From NCBI RefSeq assembly GCF_014489595.1, contig NZ_CP060790.1, forward strand, positions 2,914,001 through 2,978,000: DNA of 64,000 nt, read 5' to 3'. A program made the translations under genes and the position numbers. Every line of letters begins with the position of its first letter. Within the stretch, counting starts at the first letter, position 1. The notes under the pieces are model-generated. The model made no database searches and was not told the DNA's origin. It worked only from the letters and a program-made list of their open reading frames with translations. Below are positions 1 to 8,213 of the stretch, piece by piece. The stretch comes from Paenacidovorax monticola. GTDB taxonomy: Bacteria > Pseudomonadota > Gammaproteobacteria > Burkholderiales > Burkholderiaceae_C.

Positions 1-580
1 AGTCGGAAGTGCCGCCGCCGATATCGACCACCAGCACCCATGACTCGCGCTCGATGCGCTGCTCGTAGTCCAGCGCCGCGGCAATGGGCTCGAACTGGAA
101 GCTCACCTCGGCAAAGCCTGCGCTGTGCGCCGCCTGGCGCAACGCCTCTTCGGCCTGGCGGTCGCGCGCGGCATCGTCGTCCACGAAATGCACGGGCCGC
201 CCCAGCACCACGCGCCCGGGCAGGCCGCCCAGCGCCTGCTGCGCAGAAGCCGCGAGGCGGCGCAGGAACATGGCGATGATGTCCTGGTAGCTCACCAGGC
301 TGTCGTGCACGGCCGTCTTGTCCTGCAGCAGCGCGCTGCCCAGCAGGCTCTTGAGCGAGCGCATGAGCCGCCCCTCCACCCCGCCCAGGTAGTGCGCCAC
401 CGCGTCGCGGCCGTAGTGCGTGCGGTGCTCCTCGGCGTTGAAGAACAGCGCCGTGGGCATGGTTGCGGCCATGCCCTCGAGCGGCACGAGCTGCGCCTGC
501 CCGCCCGCGCGCCGCAATGCCATGGCGGAATTGGAGGTGCCGAAATCGATGCCCAGGGTCGTGTCTGCCAGAGAAACCAT
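1..580 (-). CDS. Hsp70-family (YegD-like) ATPase, N-terminal part only
   Basis: The gene runs off the left edge, leaving about 193 N-terminal residues. The phosphate-1 signature GIDFGTSNSAMAL lies at residues 9-21 and a second nucleotide-binding loop, [10 protein letters not shown], lies at the visible end. The spacing fits the actin-fold ATPase half of an Hsp70. The form with FGTSNS and a reaction to peptide load resembles the YegD branch more than DnaK. The chosen ATG at 578-580 gives the short N-terminus usual for this branch. No DnaJ or GrpE gene lies nearby, so it is probably a stand-alone, chaperone-like ATPase of unknown client. The substrate-binding half is outside the window. Family is secure; subfamily is inferred. 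Confidence 0.85.
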   Translation of the reverse strand, partial: MVSLADTTLGIDFGTSNSAMALRRAGGQAQLVPLEGMAATMPTALFFNAEEHRTHYGRDAVAHYLGGVEGRLMRSLKSLLGSALLQDKTAVHDSLVSYQDIIAMFLRRLAASAQQALGGLPGRVVLGRPVHFVDDDAARDRQAEEALRQAAHSAGFAEVSFQFEPIAAALDYEQRIERESWVLVVDIGGGTSD

Positions 581-682
581 GCAATGCCTGCGGCCGCCGC
601 CGCAAGGCGCCGGCCAGCCCAAAAAGTCTGAAAGGAACGGCCGTGGCCGAAGGGTTGCACCACGGGGTCCGCGGCGCCAAGA

Positions 683-716
683 GAAAAGCCCTTGAGTTCT
701 CTCGAAATCAAGGGCC
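683..716 (-). terminator. Rho-independent terminator of the metal-transport operon
   Basis: On the minus strand the arms GCCCTTGA and TCAAGGGC (688-695 and 708-715) form an 8-bp stem followed by TTTTCTCTT. It lies downstream of the metal ABC operon and upstream of the Hsp70-like gene, so it probably separates the two units. The rest of 581-829 shows no gene. Confidence 0.75.
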
Positions 717-829
717 CTGCGACCCGGGCTGCATCCAGAAACCCTCTGGAACCCGCGCCAACACTTGCGTTTTCTCCATCGTCCATGGCCTGGCGGTGCC
801 AGCCCCATGGCGCTGAATCAGCAGGTGGA

Positions 830-964
830 TTATCTCACGCGCGCTCCCCTCCGAGCAGGTGCATGCGCCCGTGCGGCGCGGATGTGGAGACCCGCCACGG
901 CCAGCGAGGCAGCGCCGGCCAGGATGCGGCGGCGGGAAGGGGCCAGGGATATCCAGGAATGCAT
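830..964 (-). pseudogene. Signal-peptide-only ORF, possible remnant of a binding-protein gene
   Basis: This 44-residue frame starts 8 bases after the permease stop, with a GAGG ribosome site overlapping that stop, so it looks translationally coupled. It begins with a typical export signal: SRRRILAGAASLAVAGLH (twin-Arg-like basic start plus a hydrophobic core) followed by an Ala-rich AxA cleavage region near residue 35. Almost nothing follows before the stop. ABC-3 family importers normally need a periplasmic solute-binding protein, and none is present in this operon. The simplest reading is that the mature part of that gene was deleted. It could also be a genuine tiny exported peptide. Inserting one or two bases does not reveal a binding protein downstream. 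Confidence 0.45.
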
Positions 965-972
965 GGACGACC

Positions 973-1842
973 TCAGCGTTTCAGGTGGCGGGCGGTGCGC
1001 AGCCGGCGCACGGCGATGCCGTCGCGCCAGCCGAACAGCACGGACAAGAGATAGGCCGCGCCGCAGGCCAGCACGATGCAGGGCCCCGACGGCAGCTCGA
1101 CGTGGTACGACAGCAGCAGCCCCGCCACGGCCCCCCCTGCACCCAGCGCGACGGACAGGGCCGCCATGGCAGGCAGGTCGGCCACCCAGAAGCGGGCGGC
1201 GGCGGCCGGCAGCATCATGAGCCCCACGGCCATCAGGGTGCCCAGGGCCTGGAAGGCACTGACCATGTTGGCCACGAGCAGCACCAGCAGCAGGGCATGC
1301 GCGGTGGCGCCAGGCCCGTTCACGCTGCGCAGAAAGCCGGGGTCGAAGCTTTCGACCACGAGGGGCCGGTACATCAGCGCCAGGGCCAGCAGCGTGGCGC
1401 TGGCCACCCCGGCGATCTGCAGCAGCGCCGCATCGTCCACCGCCAGCACCGAACCGAAGAGCATGTGCATCAGGTCCACCTGGCTGCCGCGCAGCGACAC
1501 CAGCAGCACCCCCAGCGCCAGCGCGATCAGGTAGAACGCGGCAAAGCTCGCGTCCTCGCGCTGCGGCGTGGCGCGCGTGACGAAGCCCGCCGCCAGCGCC
1601 ACCACCAGGGCGGCAACGAAGCCGCCCAGGCTCATGGCCGTGAGCGACAGCCCCGCCAGCAGAAAGCCCGCCGCCGCGCCCGGCAGCACCGCGTGCGCCA
1701 GGGCGTCGCCCACCAGACTCATGCGCCGCAGCACCAGCAGGCAGCCAATGGGCCCGCTGCCCAGCGCCAGGGCGATGGTCGCGACGAGCGCCCGGCGCAT
1801 GAACGCGAACTCGGCGAAGGGCTGCCACCACCAGTCCATCAT
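973..1842 (-). CDS. ABC-3 family metal transporter permease (ZnuB/TroC-like)
   Basis: The inner-membrane channel of a metal ABC importer, about 289 residues with eight or nine hydrophobic segments. The N-terminal region contains LVLRRMSLVGDALAHAVLPG, the conserved loop of ZnuB/TroC/MntB permeases that contacts the ATPase; the middle shows DLMHMLFGSVLAV and the C-terminal half MLPAAAARFW. The start at 1840-1842 is preferred because it overlaps the ATPase stop (ATGA) and has a GAGGTGG ribosome site; ATGs at 1839 and 1857 are alternatives. The metal cannot be told from sequence: zinc, manganese and iron systems share this fold. The Fur-type site at the head of the operon points to iron or manganese, but that is inference. 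Confidence 0.88.
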   Translation of the reverse strand: MMDWWWQPFAEFAFMRRALVATIALALGSGPIGCLLVLRRMSLVGDALAHAVLPGAAAGFLLAGLSLTAMSLGGFVAALVVALAAGFVTRATPQREDASFAAFYLIALALGVLLVSLRGSQVDLMHMLFGSVLAVDDAALLQIAGVASATLLALALMYRPLVVESFDPGFLRSVNGPGATAHALLLVLLVANMVSAFQALGTLMAVGLMMLPAAAARFWVADLPAMAALSVALGAGGAVAGLLLSYHVELPSGPCIVLACGAAYLLSVLFGWRDGIAVRRLRTARHLKR

Positions 1843-2575
1843 CGCGCCACCTCGCATGGCGGCGAGGCATCGTCCCAGGCCTCGGCCATCTGGCGCGCGC
1901 GGAACAGGTGGGCGGCCTGCAGCACCTCGGCGGTCGCCCCCCAGGCCACGGGTTCGCGCGCGAGCAGCAGGGTCTGGTCGAAATGCGCGCGCACCTGATC
2001 CAGGTCGTGCAGCACGGCGATCACCGTGCGCGCCTCGCCCTTCCAGCGCCGCAGCAGCGCCAGCAGGTCAGCGGTGGTGCGTGCGTCGATCGCATTGAAG
2101 GGCTCGTCCAGCAGGATCAGCCCGGCCTCCTGCACCAGCACCCGCGCGAACAGCACGCGCTGCACCTGGCCCGCGGAGAGTTCGCCGAGCAGGCGGCGCT
2201 CGAAGCCCTCCAGTCCCACGGCGGCCAGCGCCTGGCCGATGCGACCATGGTCGCGGTCCGACACGCCGCCGAAGCTGCCGATGCGCGGCCACAGCCCCGT
2301 GGCCACCACGTCGCGCACCCGCACGGGAAAGCCGCGCTCCAGCGCCGATGCCTGGGCAGGTAGGCGATGCGCAGTGCGGGGTCGCGCTCGATGCGCCCCT
2401 CGAAGTTCCGGACCACACCGCTCAAGGCCCCCAGCAGCGTGCTCTTGCCAGCGCCGTTGGGGCCGACCACAGCGCTCAGCGTCCCCGCGGGAAAGCTGCC
2501 GCTCAGGTGGTGCACGGCCGGATGCCCGCAGTAGGCCACGGTGAGGTTGTGCACGGCGATGGCGCAGGCCGTCAT
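1839..2575 (-). CDS. Metal ABC transporter ATP-binding protein (apparent frameshift)
   Basis: The ATPase partner of the adjacent permease. Walker A GPNGAGKST lies at residues 38-46, the ABC signature LSAGQVQR about 100 residues later, then Walker B LILLDEPF and the H-loop VLHD. As given, the frame breaks at the GGG run 2354-2356: one extra base (PQASALERGFPVRVRD instead of PRHRRWSA) rejoins the halves into a normal 245-residue protein. The break falls exactly at the Q-loop. The start ATG overlaps the stop of the 29-residue ORF upstream (ATGA), and its own stop overlaps the permease start, so all three are probably translationally coupled. The break is probably a sequencing error, given the same pattern elsewhere in the window. 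Confidence 0.87.
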
Positions 2576-2661
2576 GCCAAGGCCCACGCCACCGCCAGCC
2601 ACAGTGCGGCCACGACCAGCGCCGCGCCCAGCAGGCGCGCCAGAGCGCTCGCGGACAACAT
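2572..2661 (-). CDS. 29-residue single-span membrane peptide, coupled between porin and ATPase
   Basis: A very short frame that begins with ATG overlapping the porin stop (TGATG) and ends with TGA overlapping the ATPase start (ATGA). It fills the gap between the two genes exactly. The peptide starts MLSASALARLLG and continues as an almost unbroken Ala/Leu/Val stretch with one Trp pair, enough for one membrane helix. Arrangement with overlaps on both sides suggests that it is translated, either as a true transporter accessory peptide or as a translational relay between porin and ATPase. I recognise no family. Confidence 0.55.
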   Translation of the reverse strand: MLSASALARLLGAALVVAALWLAVAWALA

Positions 2662-4051
2662 CAGGGCCCCCCCAGGGGGTATTCCGCCGCCACGCGGATC
2701 TGCTTCGCATTCGCCTCGGCCTGGGCGGCATTGCTGCGGTGCATGCCATAGCGCAGCAGAAAGGACAGCCCCTTGGCCGTGCCCGATGGCACCGTGTAGC
2801 GCGCCCAGAGGTCGCGCTCCCAATGCTTGCCATCCCGGCCGTAGCCCAGCCATGCGTAGCCGCCCCCCGCCGGAACCCGGCTGCCATCGATGCCACCGCC
2901 GCGGATGTAGGCGGCGCCCAGCGCCAGGCCCGGCACGCCCCAGGCGGTGGCGTCCACCTCATAGCGCAGTTGCCACGACTGCTCGTGCGGCGCGTTGAAG
3001 TCGGACAGTTGCGAGGCATTGGCCAGCCAGATGGCGCCGCGCGTCACGTAGTCGAACGGCGTGTCCCCCGCCACCTTCTGCCAGCCCAGCCCTACGCGGT
3101 GCGGCCCCTGGCGGTACGTCCCCATCAGGCTGGCGGTGGTGTTGTCGATCGCGCCCGCCAGCGCGCGGCCCGTGGAGCGGCTGCGGTAGGCCTGCAGGTC
3201 GAAGGCCAGCAGGCGCTCGTCCTGCAACGGCACGGTGTAGTAGGCACCCAGGTAGTCGGTGCGCCAAGTGTCCCTCAGCCGGCCAAGGTACGCGGTGAGC
3301 GACAGATGGGGCACGCCCTTCCATGTGCCACCGGCGAAGTCGAACGCGTCGCCGCGGGCGAACCGGGGTTCAGGTAGTTGACGGTGAGCGGGTTGTTGGT
3401 GGCACGCGCATTGCGGTCGGTCGATCCGGTGAAATGGCCCGCCTGTAGGGTGAGTTGGCCGAGCCCATCGTTCGTGAGCAGCCAGCCGCGCATGGTTTCG
3501 GGCAGCAGCCGGGTGTCGGACGAACTGAAGATTGGCACCTTGGTGCGCTGCTCGCCCATCTTGAGGACGGTGGAGCCCACCCGCGCCTTGAGTGCCACGC
3601 CGCCACGCGCGATGCCCTCCTGCGCGTAGCCCTGCGAATCCACCGGCAGCATGCGGATCTTGCCCATGCGGAAGTCGTCGCCGTCGAGATTGCGCGCCAG
3701 GTAGGCATGCGCATCGGCGCCCAAGCCCACCACGCCCGGCGTGAAGCCCGACTCCACCGATCCCATGAGGCCATAGCCCCACTCCAGGGCGTAGTCGCTG
3801 CGCTGAGCCCTGGGCAATGCGGCGTTGCGCCCGCCATTGCTGCGGGCGCCATGGAGGTAGTCACGGCGCTCGTACACGCTGCGCTGGAGCAGGCTCCAGC
3901 GGGTGCCTTCGATGAATCCCCGTTCCGCTGCGAGCGCGGGATCCTCGGCGCCCACGGCGGTGCCCGCGAGCCCCATCCACACGAGGCAGCATGCCAGGGG
4001 TCGCAGCGCCCAAGCGCAGGGTGCGGCACGCCGGAGAGTCAGGCAGTCCAT
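2661..4051 (-). CDS. OprD-family outer-membrane porin (apparent frameshift)
   Basis: Repaired length is about 463 residues. A signal peptide (ACCLVWMGLAGTAVGAEDP) is followed by features of OprD porins: GFIEGTRWSLLQRSVYERRDY at the mature N-terminus, repeated alternating beta strands, the loop GLGADAHAYLARN, and a C-terminal strand that ends in a hydrophobic stretch (RVAAEYPLGGP). The family forms substrate-specific channels for amino acids, organic acids or small chelates. The reading frame breaks at the GGGG run 3365-3368, between NYLNP and FARGDAFDF; one added base repairs it. It is the third gene of the operon, 10 bases after DUF4198, which suggests it admits the operon's substrate through the outer membrane. 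Confidence 0.83.
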
Positions 4052-4061
4052 GGCGCCCCCG

Positions 4062-4811
4062 CTATTCCGGCGCATGGGCCAAGCGGAAGGACAGCGTGGC
4101 CAGGTGCTCGACCTTGTCGGTGCTGCCAGGATCACCCGAAGGCGTTTCCAGCCGGGCGGCGATGACATTGAGCCCCTGGTTGCGCACCCGGACCGTGACC
4201 GTGCCGTCGGCGGCGGTCGCCACCGGCGGGGCGTCGAGGTCGTTGACGAAGTCGGCGAGCACGGCCACACCCGCGGCGGGCTTGCCATCGTGGAGCACGC
4301 GCAGGCGCAGCGGCTGGCCCAGCTCCGTGGGCAACGCGGCATCGACGGGCACGATCTGCAGGGCGTGCCCGGGCAGCACCGGCAGCGGCCGGGCCAGGGG
4401 CAGACGCAAGTGCACCGCGTACTTGAAGTGGTGGCCGCTGTACGTGGCGCCTGGCACTTCGCTCCTGCGCTTCTTGTGCCACTGGCCGTCGGCCGCCTTG
4501 GTCCAGATGCCGTTGTCGAGCACCACGGCCAACACGGCGGGTTGCTCGCGCAGATCGGCCAGCGCAAGCCGGCCCACGGCCTCGATCGCGGTGCGCACGG
4601 GGCGCCCCTCGGCGTCGTATCCCGTCACTGCGCGCAGCAGCGGAAGGCGCTTGACCACGTCGAGATCGTCCCCGCCTTCGCCGTAAACCAGCGCCATCTC
4701 CCCGGAGCGCTGGGCGAACCAGATGCCGTGGGCCTGGGCCATCGCCGCGGCCCCCGTCAGCGCCACCCACAGGGCGCCGCGCAGTGCATGGTGAAGGAAC
4801 GCCATGGCCAT
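4062..4811 (-). CDS. DUF4198 (NikM-like) periplasmic protein
   Basis: A 249-residue exported protein. The signal peptide ends at AMAQAHG, so the mature protein starts with His-Gly-Ile-Trp, the usual start of DUF4198 proteins, where the N-terminal histidine may bind metal. Later blocks GHHFKYAVHLRLPL and an Ig-like C-terminal domain with FRLAHAPE agree with the family. DUF4198 proteins are found with nickel, cobalt and other metal uptake systems, often as periplasmic or membrane-linked metal-handling components. The ATG at 4811 overlaps the stop of the DUF1624 gene. Its place before a porin and ABC transporter fits a periplasmic carrier role and could partly stand in for the missing binding protein. 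Confidence 0.8.
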   Translation of the reverse strand: MAMAFLHHALRGALWVALTGAAAMAQAHGIWFAQRSGEMALVYGEGGDDLDVVKRLPLLRAVTGYDAEGRPVRTAIEAVGRLALADLREQPAVLAVVLDNGIWTKAADGQWHKKRRSEVPGATYSGHHFKYAVHLRLPLARPLPVLPGHALQIVPVDAALPTELGQPLRLRVLHDGKPAAGVAVLADFVNDLDAPPVATAADGTVTVRVRNQGLNVIAARLETPSGDPGSTDKVEHLATLSFRLAHAPE

Positions 4812-6019
4812 CACAGGTATTTGAGCCAGGCGATGTCGCGGCGCCGGGCCTTGAAGGCGGCGAAGGCGCGCACGGCCGGATAGAGCAAGGCGGCCAGCAC
4901 AATCGCACAGAGCCACACCATCCACACTGAATCGAACCCGTAGACCTTGCCCTGGTTGACCCCCCAGATGGCCTCGGCGCCGAGGTAGAGGAACTTCAGC
5001 GCATACAGGTGGAGGATGTAGAAGAACATCGGCGCGGCACCGAACGTGGCCAGCCACGCCATCCAGCCAGCCCCATCGCGCCGCTCGAACGCGCGCAGCA
5101 ACAGCAGGCCGATACCCAGTGTGAGCGCAATGAACAGAAGCGACGGCGGGTACTTCGTGACGTTGAAGAAGCCCATCGCGGTGAGCAGCAGGGTATCGCC
5201 GGCCACCCAGGGCCTGTCGCCATAGATGTTCATGGCACGCAGCACGACGAAGCCGGCCAGCAGGCCCCAGCCCCATGCCCACAGGAGGCTCTGGCGCCGC
5301 GGGGTGTTGGCGGCGGATAGGAACCAGGGCCCGGCCACATAGCCCAACGCGATGACCCCGATCCAGGGCAGCAACGGATAGGAGGTGCGCAGGCGCAGCG
5401 CTTCGGAAACCTCGATCCAGCCCCGGTCGTGCAGAATGGCCCACGGCACATGCAGCACATGGCCCACCGGGAAGTGCACGCCATCAAGCAGGTTGTGCCC
5501 GGCGACCAGGACCATGCCCAGCACGGCGAGCGGCGCGCGCGGCAGCCAGACCAGCGCTGCCAGTGCCAGCATGCTGAGCCCGATGACCCAGATCACCTGC
5601 AGGAACACCTTGGCGGGCGGGAACTGGAAGGTCCAGGCGAAGTTGATCACCGTGACTTCCAGCAGCACGAGGAACAGCCCCCGGCGCCACAGAAAGGACG
5701 AGGCAGCCGCACGGCCATCGCCATGGCGGGACGCGTAGAGGAAGGCCGACAGCCCCGTGAGAAAGACGAACACCGGAGCGCAGAGATGCGCCAGCAGCCG
5801 GCTGGTGAACAGATCGGGCGGCGTGTCGGCGACCACCATCGGGTCAGGCACCTGATGGTGCAGATAGAAGGTTTCGCGCACATGGTCCAGCAGCATGAAC
5901 AGGATCACGAGGCCGCGCAGCGCATCGATGCAATGCAGGCGGCGGGACGCGGCCGCCATGGCCGGTGCGGATACCCGCGCGGAAAGCCCCGCGGGTGGAG
6001 AAGCTGGTATGGATGTCAT
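4811..6019 (-). CDS. DUF1624 / HGSNAT-like multi-span membrane protein
   Basis: A 402-residue inner-membrane protein with about ten hydrophobic spans. The N-terminus has RLHCIDALRGLVILFMLLDH, the signature of the DUF1624/HGSNAT catalytic family (related to acyltransferase-3 proteins), and HVRETFYLHHQVP follows. Family members are suspected to transfer acyl groups across the membrane, but few have been tested. It is the first gene of the operon, directly behind the Fur-type site, and overlaps the DUF4198 gene by one base. Two Ala-rich start options exist; the first ATG was kept because it lies just after the regulatory site. A role in modifying a metal chelate or envelope component is only a guess. 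Confidence 0.8.
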   Translation of the reverse strand: MTSIPASPPAGLSARVSAPAMAAASRRLHCIDALRGLVILFMLLDHVRETFYLHHQVPDPMVVADTPPDLFTSRLLAHLCAPVFVFLTGLSAFLYASRHGDGRAAASSFLWRRGLFLVLLEVTVINFAWTFQFPPAKVFLQVIWVIGLSMLALAALVWLPRAPLAVLGMVLVAGHNLLDGVHFPVGHVLHVPWAILHDRGWIEVSEALRLRTSYPLLPWIGVIALGYVAGPWFLSAANTPRRQSLLWAWGWGLLAGFVVLRAMNIYGDRPWVAGDTLLLTAMGFFNVTKYPPSLLFIALTLGIGLLLLRAFERRDGAGWMAWLATFGAAPMFFYILHLYALKFLYLGAEAIWGVNQGKVYGFDSVWMVWLCAIVLAALLYPAVRAFAAFKARRRDIAWLKYL

Positions 6020-6038
6020 GACGCCCTACTTTATTGCT

Positions 6039-6057
6039 AATGTATTATCATTATCAT
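6039..6057 (-). promoter_or_regulatory. Fur-box-like operator ahead of the metal operon
   Basis: On the plus strand the site reads CTAATGTATTATCATTATC. It matches 13 of 19 bases of the classical palindromic Fur box, with twelve consecutive matches in the right half. It lies 20-38 bases upstream of the DUF1624 start, where the promoter must be, so an iron-loaded repressor would block transcription. AT-rich sequence here stands out from the GC-rich surroundings. Confidence 0.65.
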
Positions 6058-6122
6058 TGAAGCAGGGTACCACTGGCAAGGCCAGGAGACATCGCACGGC
6101 CCGCACGCGGCGGCTCTCGCGC

Positions 6123-7327
6123 TCAATCGCGGCCGGCACGCTCCAGGCGCACACGCCACAGCTCATACCGCTCGCGGCCGGCCTCGACGGCGCCGGCGAA
6201 ATGCAGGTTCAGCTGGCTGGCGGTGAACACCAGATGGCGCCCATCGGGGGTGATGGCGGGAGTGTCCGGCCAGGAAATGCCGGGATGGCTCGCGAGGACG
6301 GCCATGGCGCGCGTCCTGGGGTCATAGCGCACGATGCCGTTGTGCGTGACATCCGTGATGTAAACCATCCCGTCGCCCGCCGCCACGATCCCGTCGGTAT
6401 TGCCACCGACGTCGCCCAGCACGCGCACGGACGCAGCCCGGCGCTGCTCGCTGGCGGCAGGGTTGCGCAGCACCTCCGTGGAAACCGAGAACGCATGGCG
6501 ACCCGTGGTGACGGTCCAGTACAGCGTGCCGGCATCCGGCGACAGGGCAATGCCGTTGATCCCCAGAACGAGAGGGTTGCCCGGCCACACCTCGGCCCCG
6601 TGCGACTCCACCGCCACACCGGGCACGGGTGACAGCGCGGGATGCTGGGACAGCACGCGGCGCGCGCCAGCAGAGGCGAAGTCGGCCACGATGATCCCGA
6701 CCAGATTGTTCGGCGCACTGCGCAGGCCGCTGTCTGAGATATAGGCGATCCTGCGCTTCTCGTCGACGGCTATGTCGTTGAGAAAGCTGCCCTTGCGGTC
6801 GGCGGCCGCATCGAGCGGTATGCGCTTGACGACCCGGCCGGAGCCCAGCTCGTAGATCACGACCTTCTGCGCCCCGGCGGGCGCCTCACTCTCACCGGCG
6901 ACGAAACCCATGTCGAGCGCCCAGAGCCAGCCATTGCGGCGGTCCACATGAAAGCCCAGGACATTGCGCAACCGCGCCTCGGGGGAGCCGGCCACCGAAT
7001 TGCCCTCCTCCGACGGGAAGGCCGTGAGCCGTGCAGGACCATCCTCCACCGTGGTGTCCAGCAGGCTCAGCGTGGCGGGGCATCGGCCGCAATGAGGCGG
7101 GGCGTGCTGACAAAGGCGCGCCCCCCTCCGTCAAAGTGGATTCCAGCGATCGGTGCGTTCACCGAATTGCGGAAGGGTACGGGCATGCTGCCGCCAGCGT
7201 CCCAGGTCACCCCGCTGTAGCTGCGCCAGCGCTCCAGCGCGGGCGAGTCGGCGGCCTGCGCGGGCAGCAGGGCCATGGTGGCAGCAAGAACGGCGAGGGG
7301 ACCGGCGATCCATTGCGGTGTCTTCAT
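6123..7327 (-). CDS. Major royal jelly / L-dopachrome tautomerase-related protein (apparent frameshift)
   Basis: Repaired length is about 401 residues. The signal peptide (MKTPQWIAGPLAVLAATMAL, cut near AQAAD) leads to a six-bladed beta-propeller of the MRJP/yellow family. Diagnostic blocks include GFHVDRRNGWLWALDMG, GSFLNDIAVDEKRRIAYISD, GINGIALSPDAGTLYWT and DITHNGI-like VTDVTHNGIVRYD. The bacterial members are periplasmic or secreted and mostly uncharacterised; some are annotated as gluconolaconase-like. The frame breaks at GGGG 7077-7080, where ADAPPR replaces ADAPATLSLLD; one added base repairs it. It lies 103 bases upstream of the DUF1624 gene in the same direction, with the Fur-type site between, so it is probably a separate unit. 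Confidence 0.8.
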
Positions 7328-7416
7328 GAAGGTTGTCTTTCGCGAGAAAAGGCCGCCGCACGCGATGCGGCAAAAGGAAGGGGAGCCCGACAAGAGCCCG
7401 GCAGACGTGCCGCGAA

Positions 7417-8115
7417 TCAGGCGCGGGCCAGCAGGTCGCGCATCGCGGCCCCCACGCCACTGGCCGACTGGGGGTTCTGGCCAGTCACCAGCCGGCCGTC
7501 GACGACGACCTGGGGGTTCCAGTCCGGGGCCGGCTGGTGCAGCGCACCCCGCTCGACGAGCGTCCGGGCCAGCAGGAACGGCACCACCTTCTCCAGTTGC
7601 ACGGCATGCTCTTCGCTGTCGGTGAAGGCCGCCATCCGCTTGCCCGCAACCAGGGGCGTGCCGTCGCTCAGCGTCACGTTCACCAGCGCTGCGGGGCCGT
7701 GGCACACGGCGCTCACGACCCCGCCGGCCTCATAGATGGACCGGGTCACGCGAAGCACGGCGGCGCTTTGCGGGAAGTCCCACATCGCCCCATGGCCGCC
7801 AGCGAAGAAGATGGCCGAGTACTTCGATGGATCGACGTCCGCCAGGCGCTGCGTATGCGCAATCTGGTGGCGGAAGCCCGCGTCCTGCCAGAAGCGTGCG
7901 TTGATCGCATCGTTCAGGTCCAGGCCATCGACCGGCGGCTCGCCGCCCTGGATGGATGCGAACTCAACGACCAGCCCGCCCTTCTGCAGCTCGGCCAGGG
8001 GATGGGTGACCTCGCCCAGGTAGTACCCGGTGGCGGCGCCCGTGCCCCCCTTGGTGCCGTGGCTGGTCAGGACGAACAGAACCGGCTTGGTGGTGGTGGT
8101 GGTGGTGGTGTTCAT
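7417..8115 (-). CDS. DJ-1/PfpI-family protein (type 1 glutamine amidotransferase-like)
   Basis: A 232-residue protein with the DJ-1/PfpI fold. The nucleophile elbow is VSAVCHGPAALV, containing the reactive cysteine and adjacent histidine; an upstream block AIFFAGGHGAMWDF and the start VLFVLTSHG fit the HchA/Hsp31-like group, which includes glyoxalase-III and deglycase-type stress proteins. The N-terminus is an odd run of seven threonines encoded by ACC repeats. The gene diverges from a LysR regulator that starts 98 bases away, which probably controls it. The exact reaction cannot be decided from sequence. Confidence 0.85.
   Translation of the reverse strand: MNTTTTTTTKPVLFVLTSHGTKGGTGAATGYYLGEVTHPLAELQKGGLVVEFASIQGGEPPVDGLDLNDAINARFWQDAGFRHQIAHTQRLADVDPSKYSAIFFAGGHGAMWDFPQSAAVLRVTRSIYEAGGVVSAVCHGPAALVNVTLSDGTPLVAGKRMAAFTDSEEHAVQLEKVVPFLLARTLVERGALHQPAPDWNPQVVVDGRLVTGQNPQSASGVGAAMRDLLARA
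8089..8110. repeat. GGT/ACC trinucleotide repeat
   Basis: Seven tandem GGT units (plus strand) encode the poly-threonine start of the DJ-1/PfpI protein. Because the unit is three bases, copy-number change would alter length without shifting the frame. Confidence 0.85.
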
Positions 8116-8213
8116 GGTGATGCTCCTTGGACAGTGGATGCCACCACTTTATTAATACCCTCAATGGAGATAAATTCTCACATCGGAAAATTATTAGTTC
8201 TTCAAAAGACAAA
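8116..8213. promoter_or_regulatory. Divergent promoter region between PfpI and LysR genes
   Basis: A 98-base AT-rich gap between divergent starts. Such gaps usually hold both promoters and the LysR T-N11-A binding sites. Candidate dyads occur in the TTATTAATACC to GATAAATTC part, but no clear single operator was identified. Confidence 0.5.

Noticed and set aside
8089..8110. Phase-variable switch at the GGT repeat.
   Set aside because: The unit is three bases long, so copy changes keep the reading frame; only the poly-Thr length could change.
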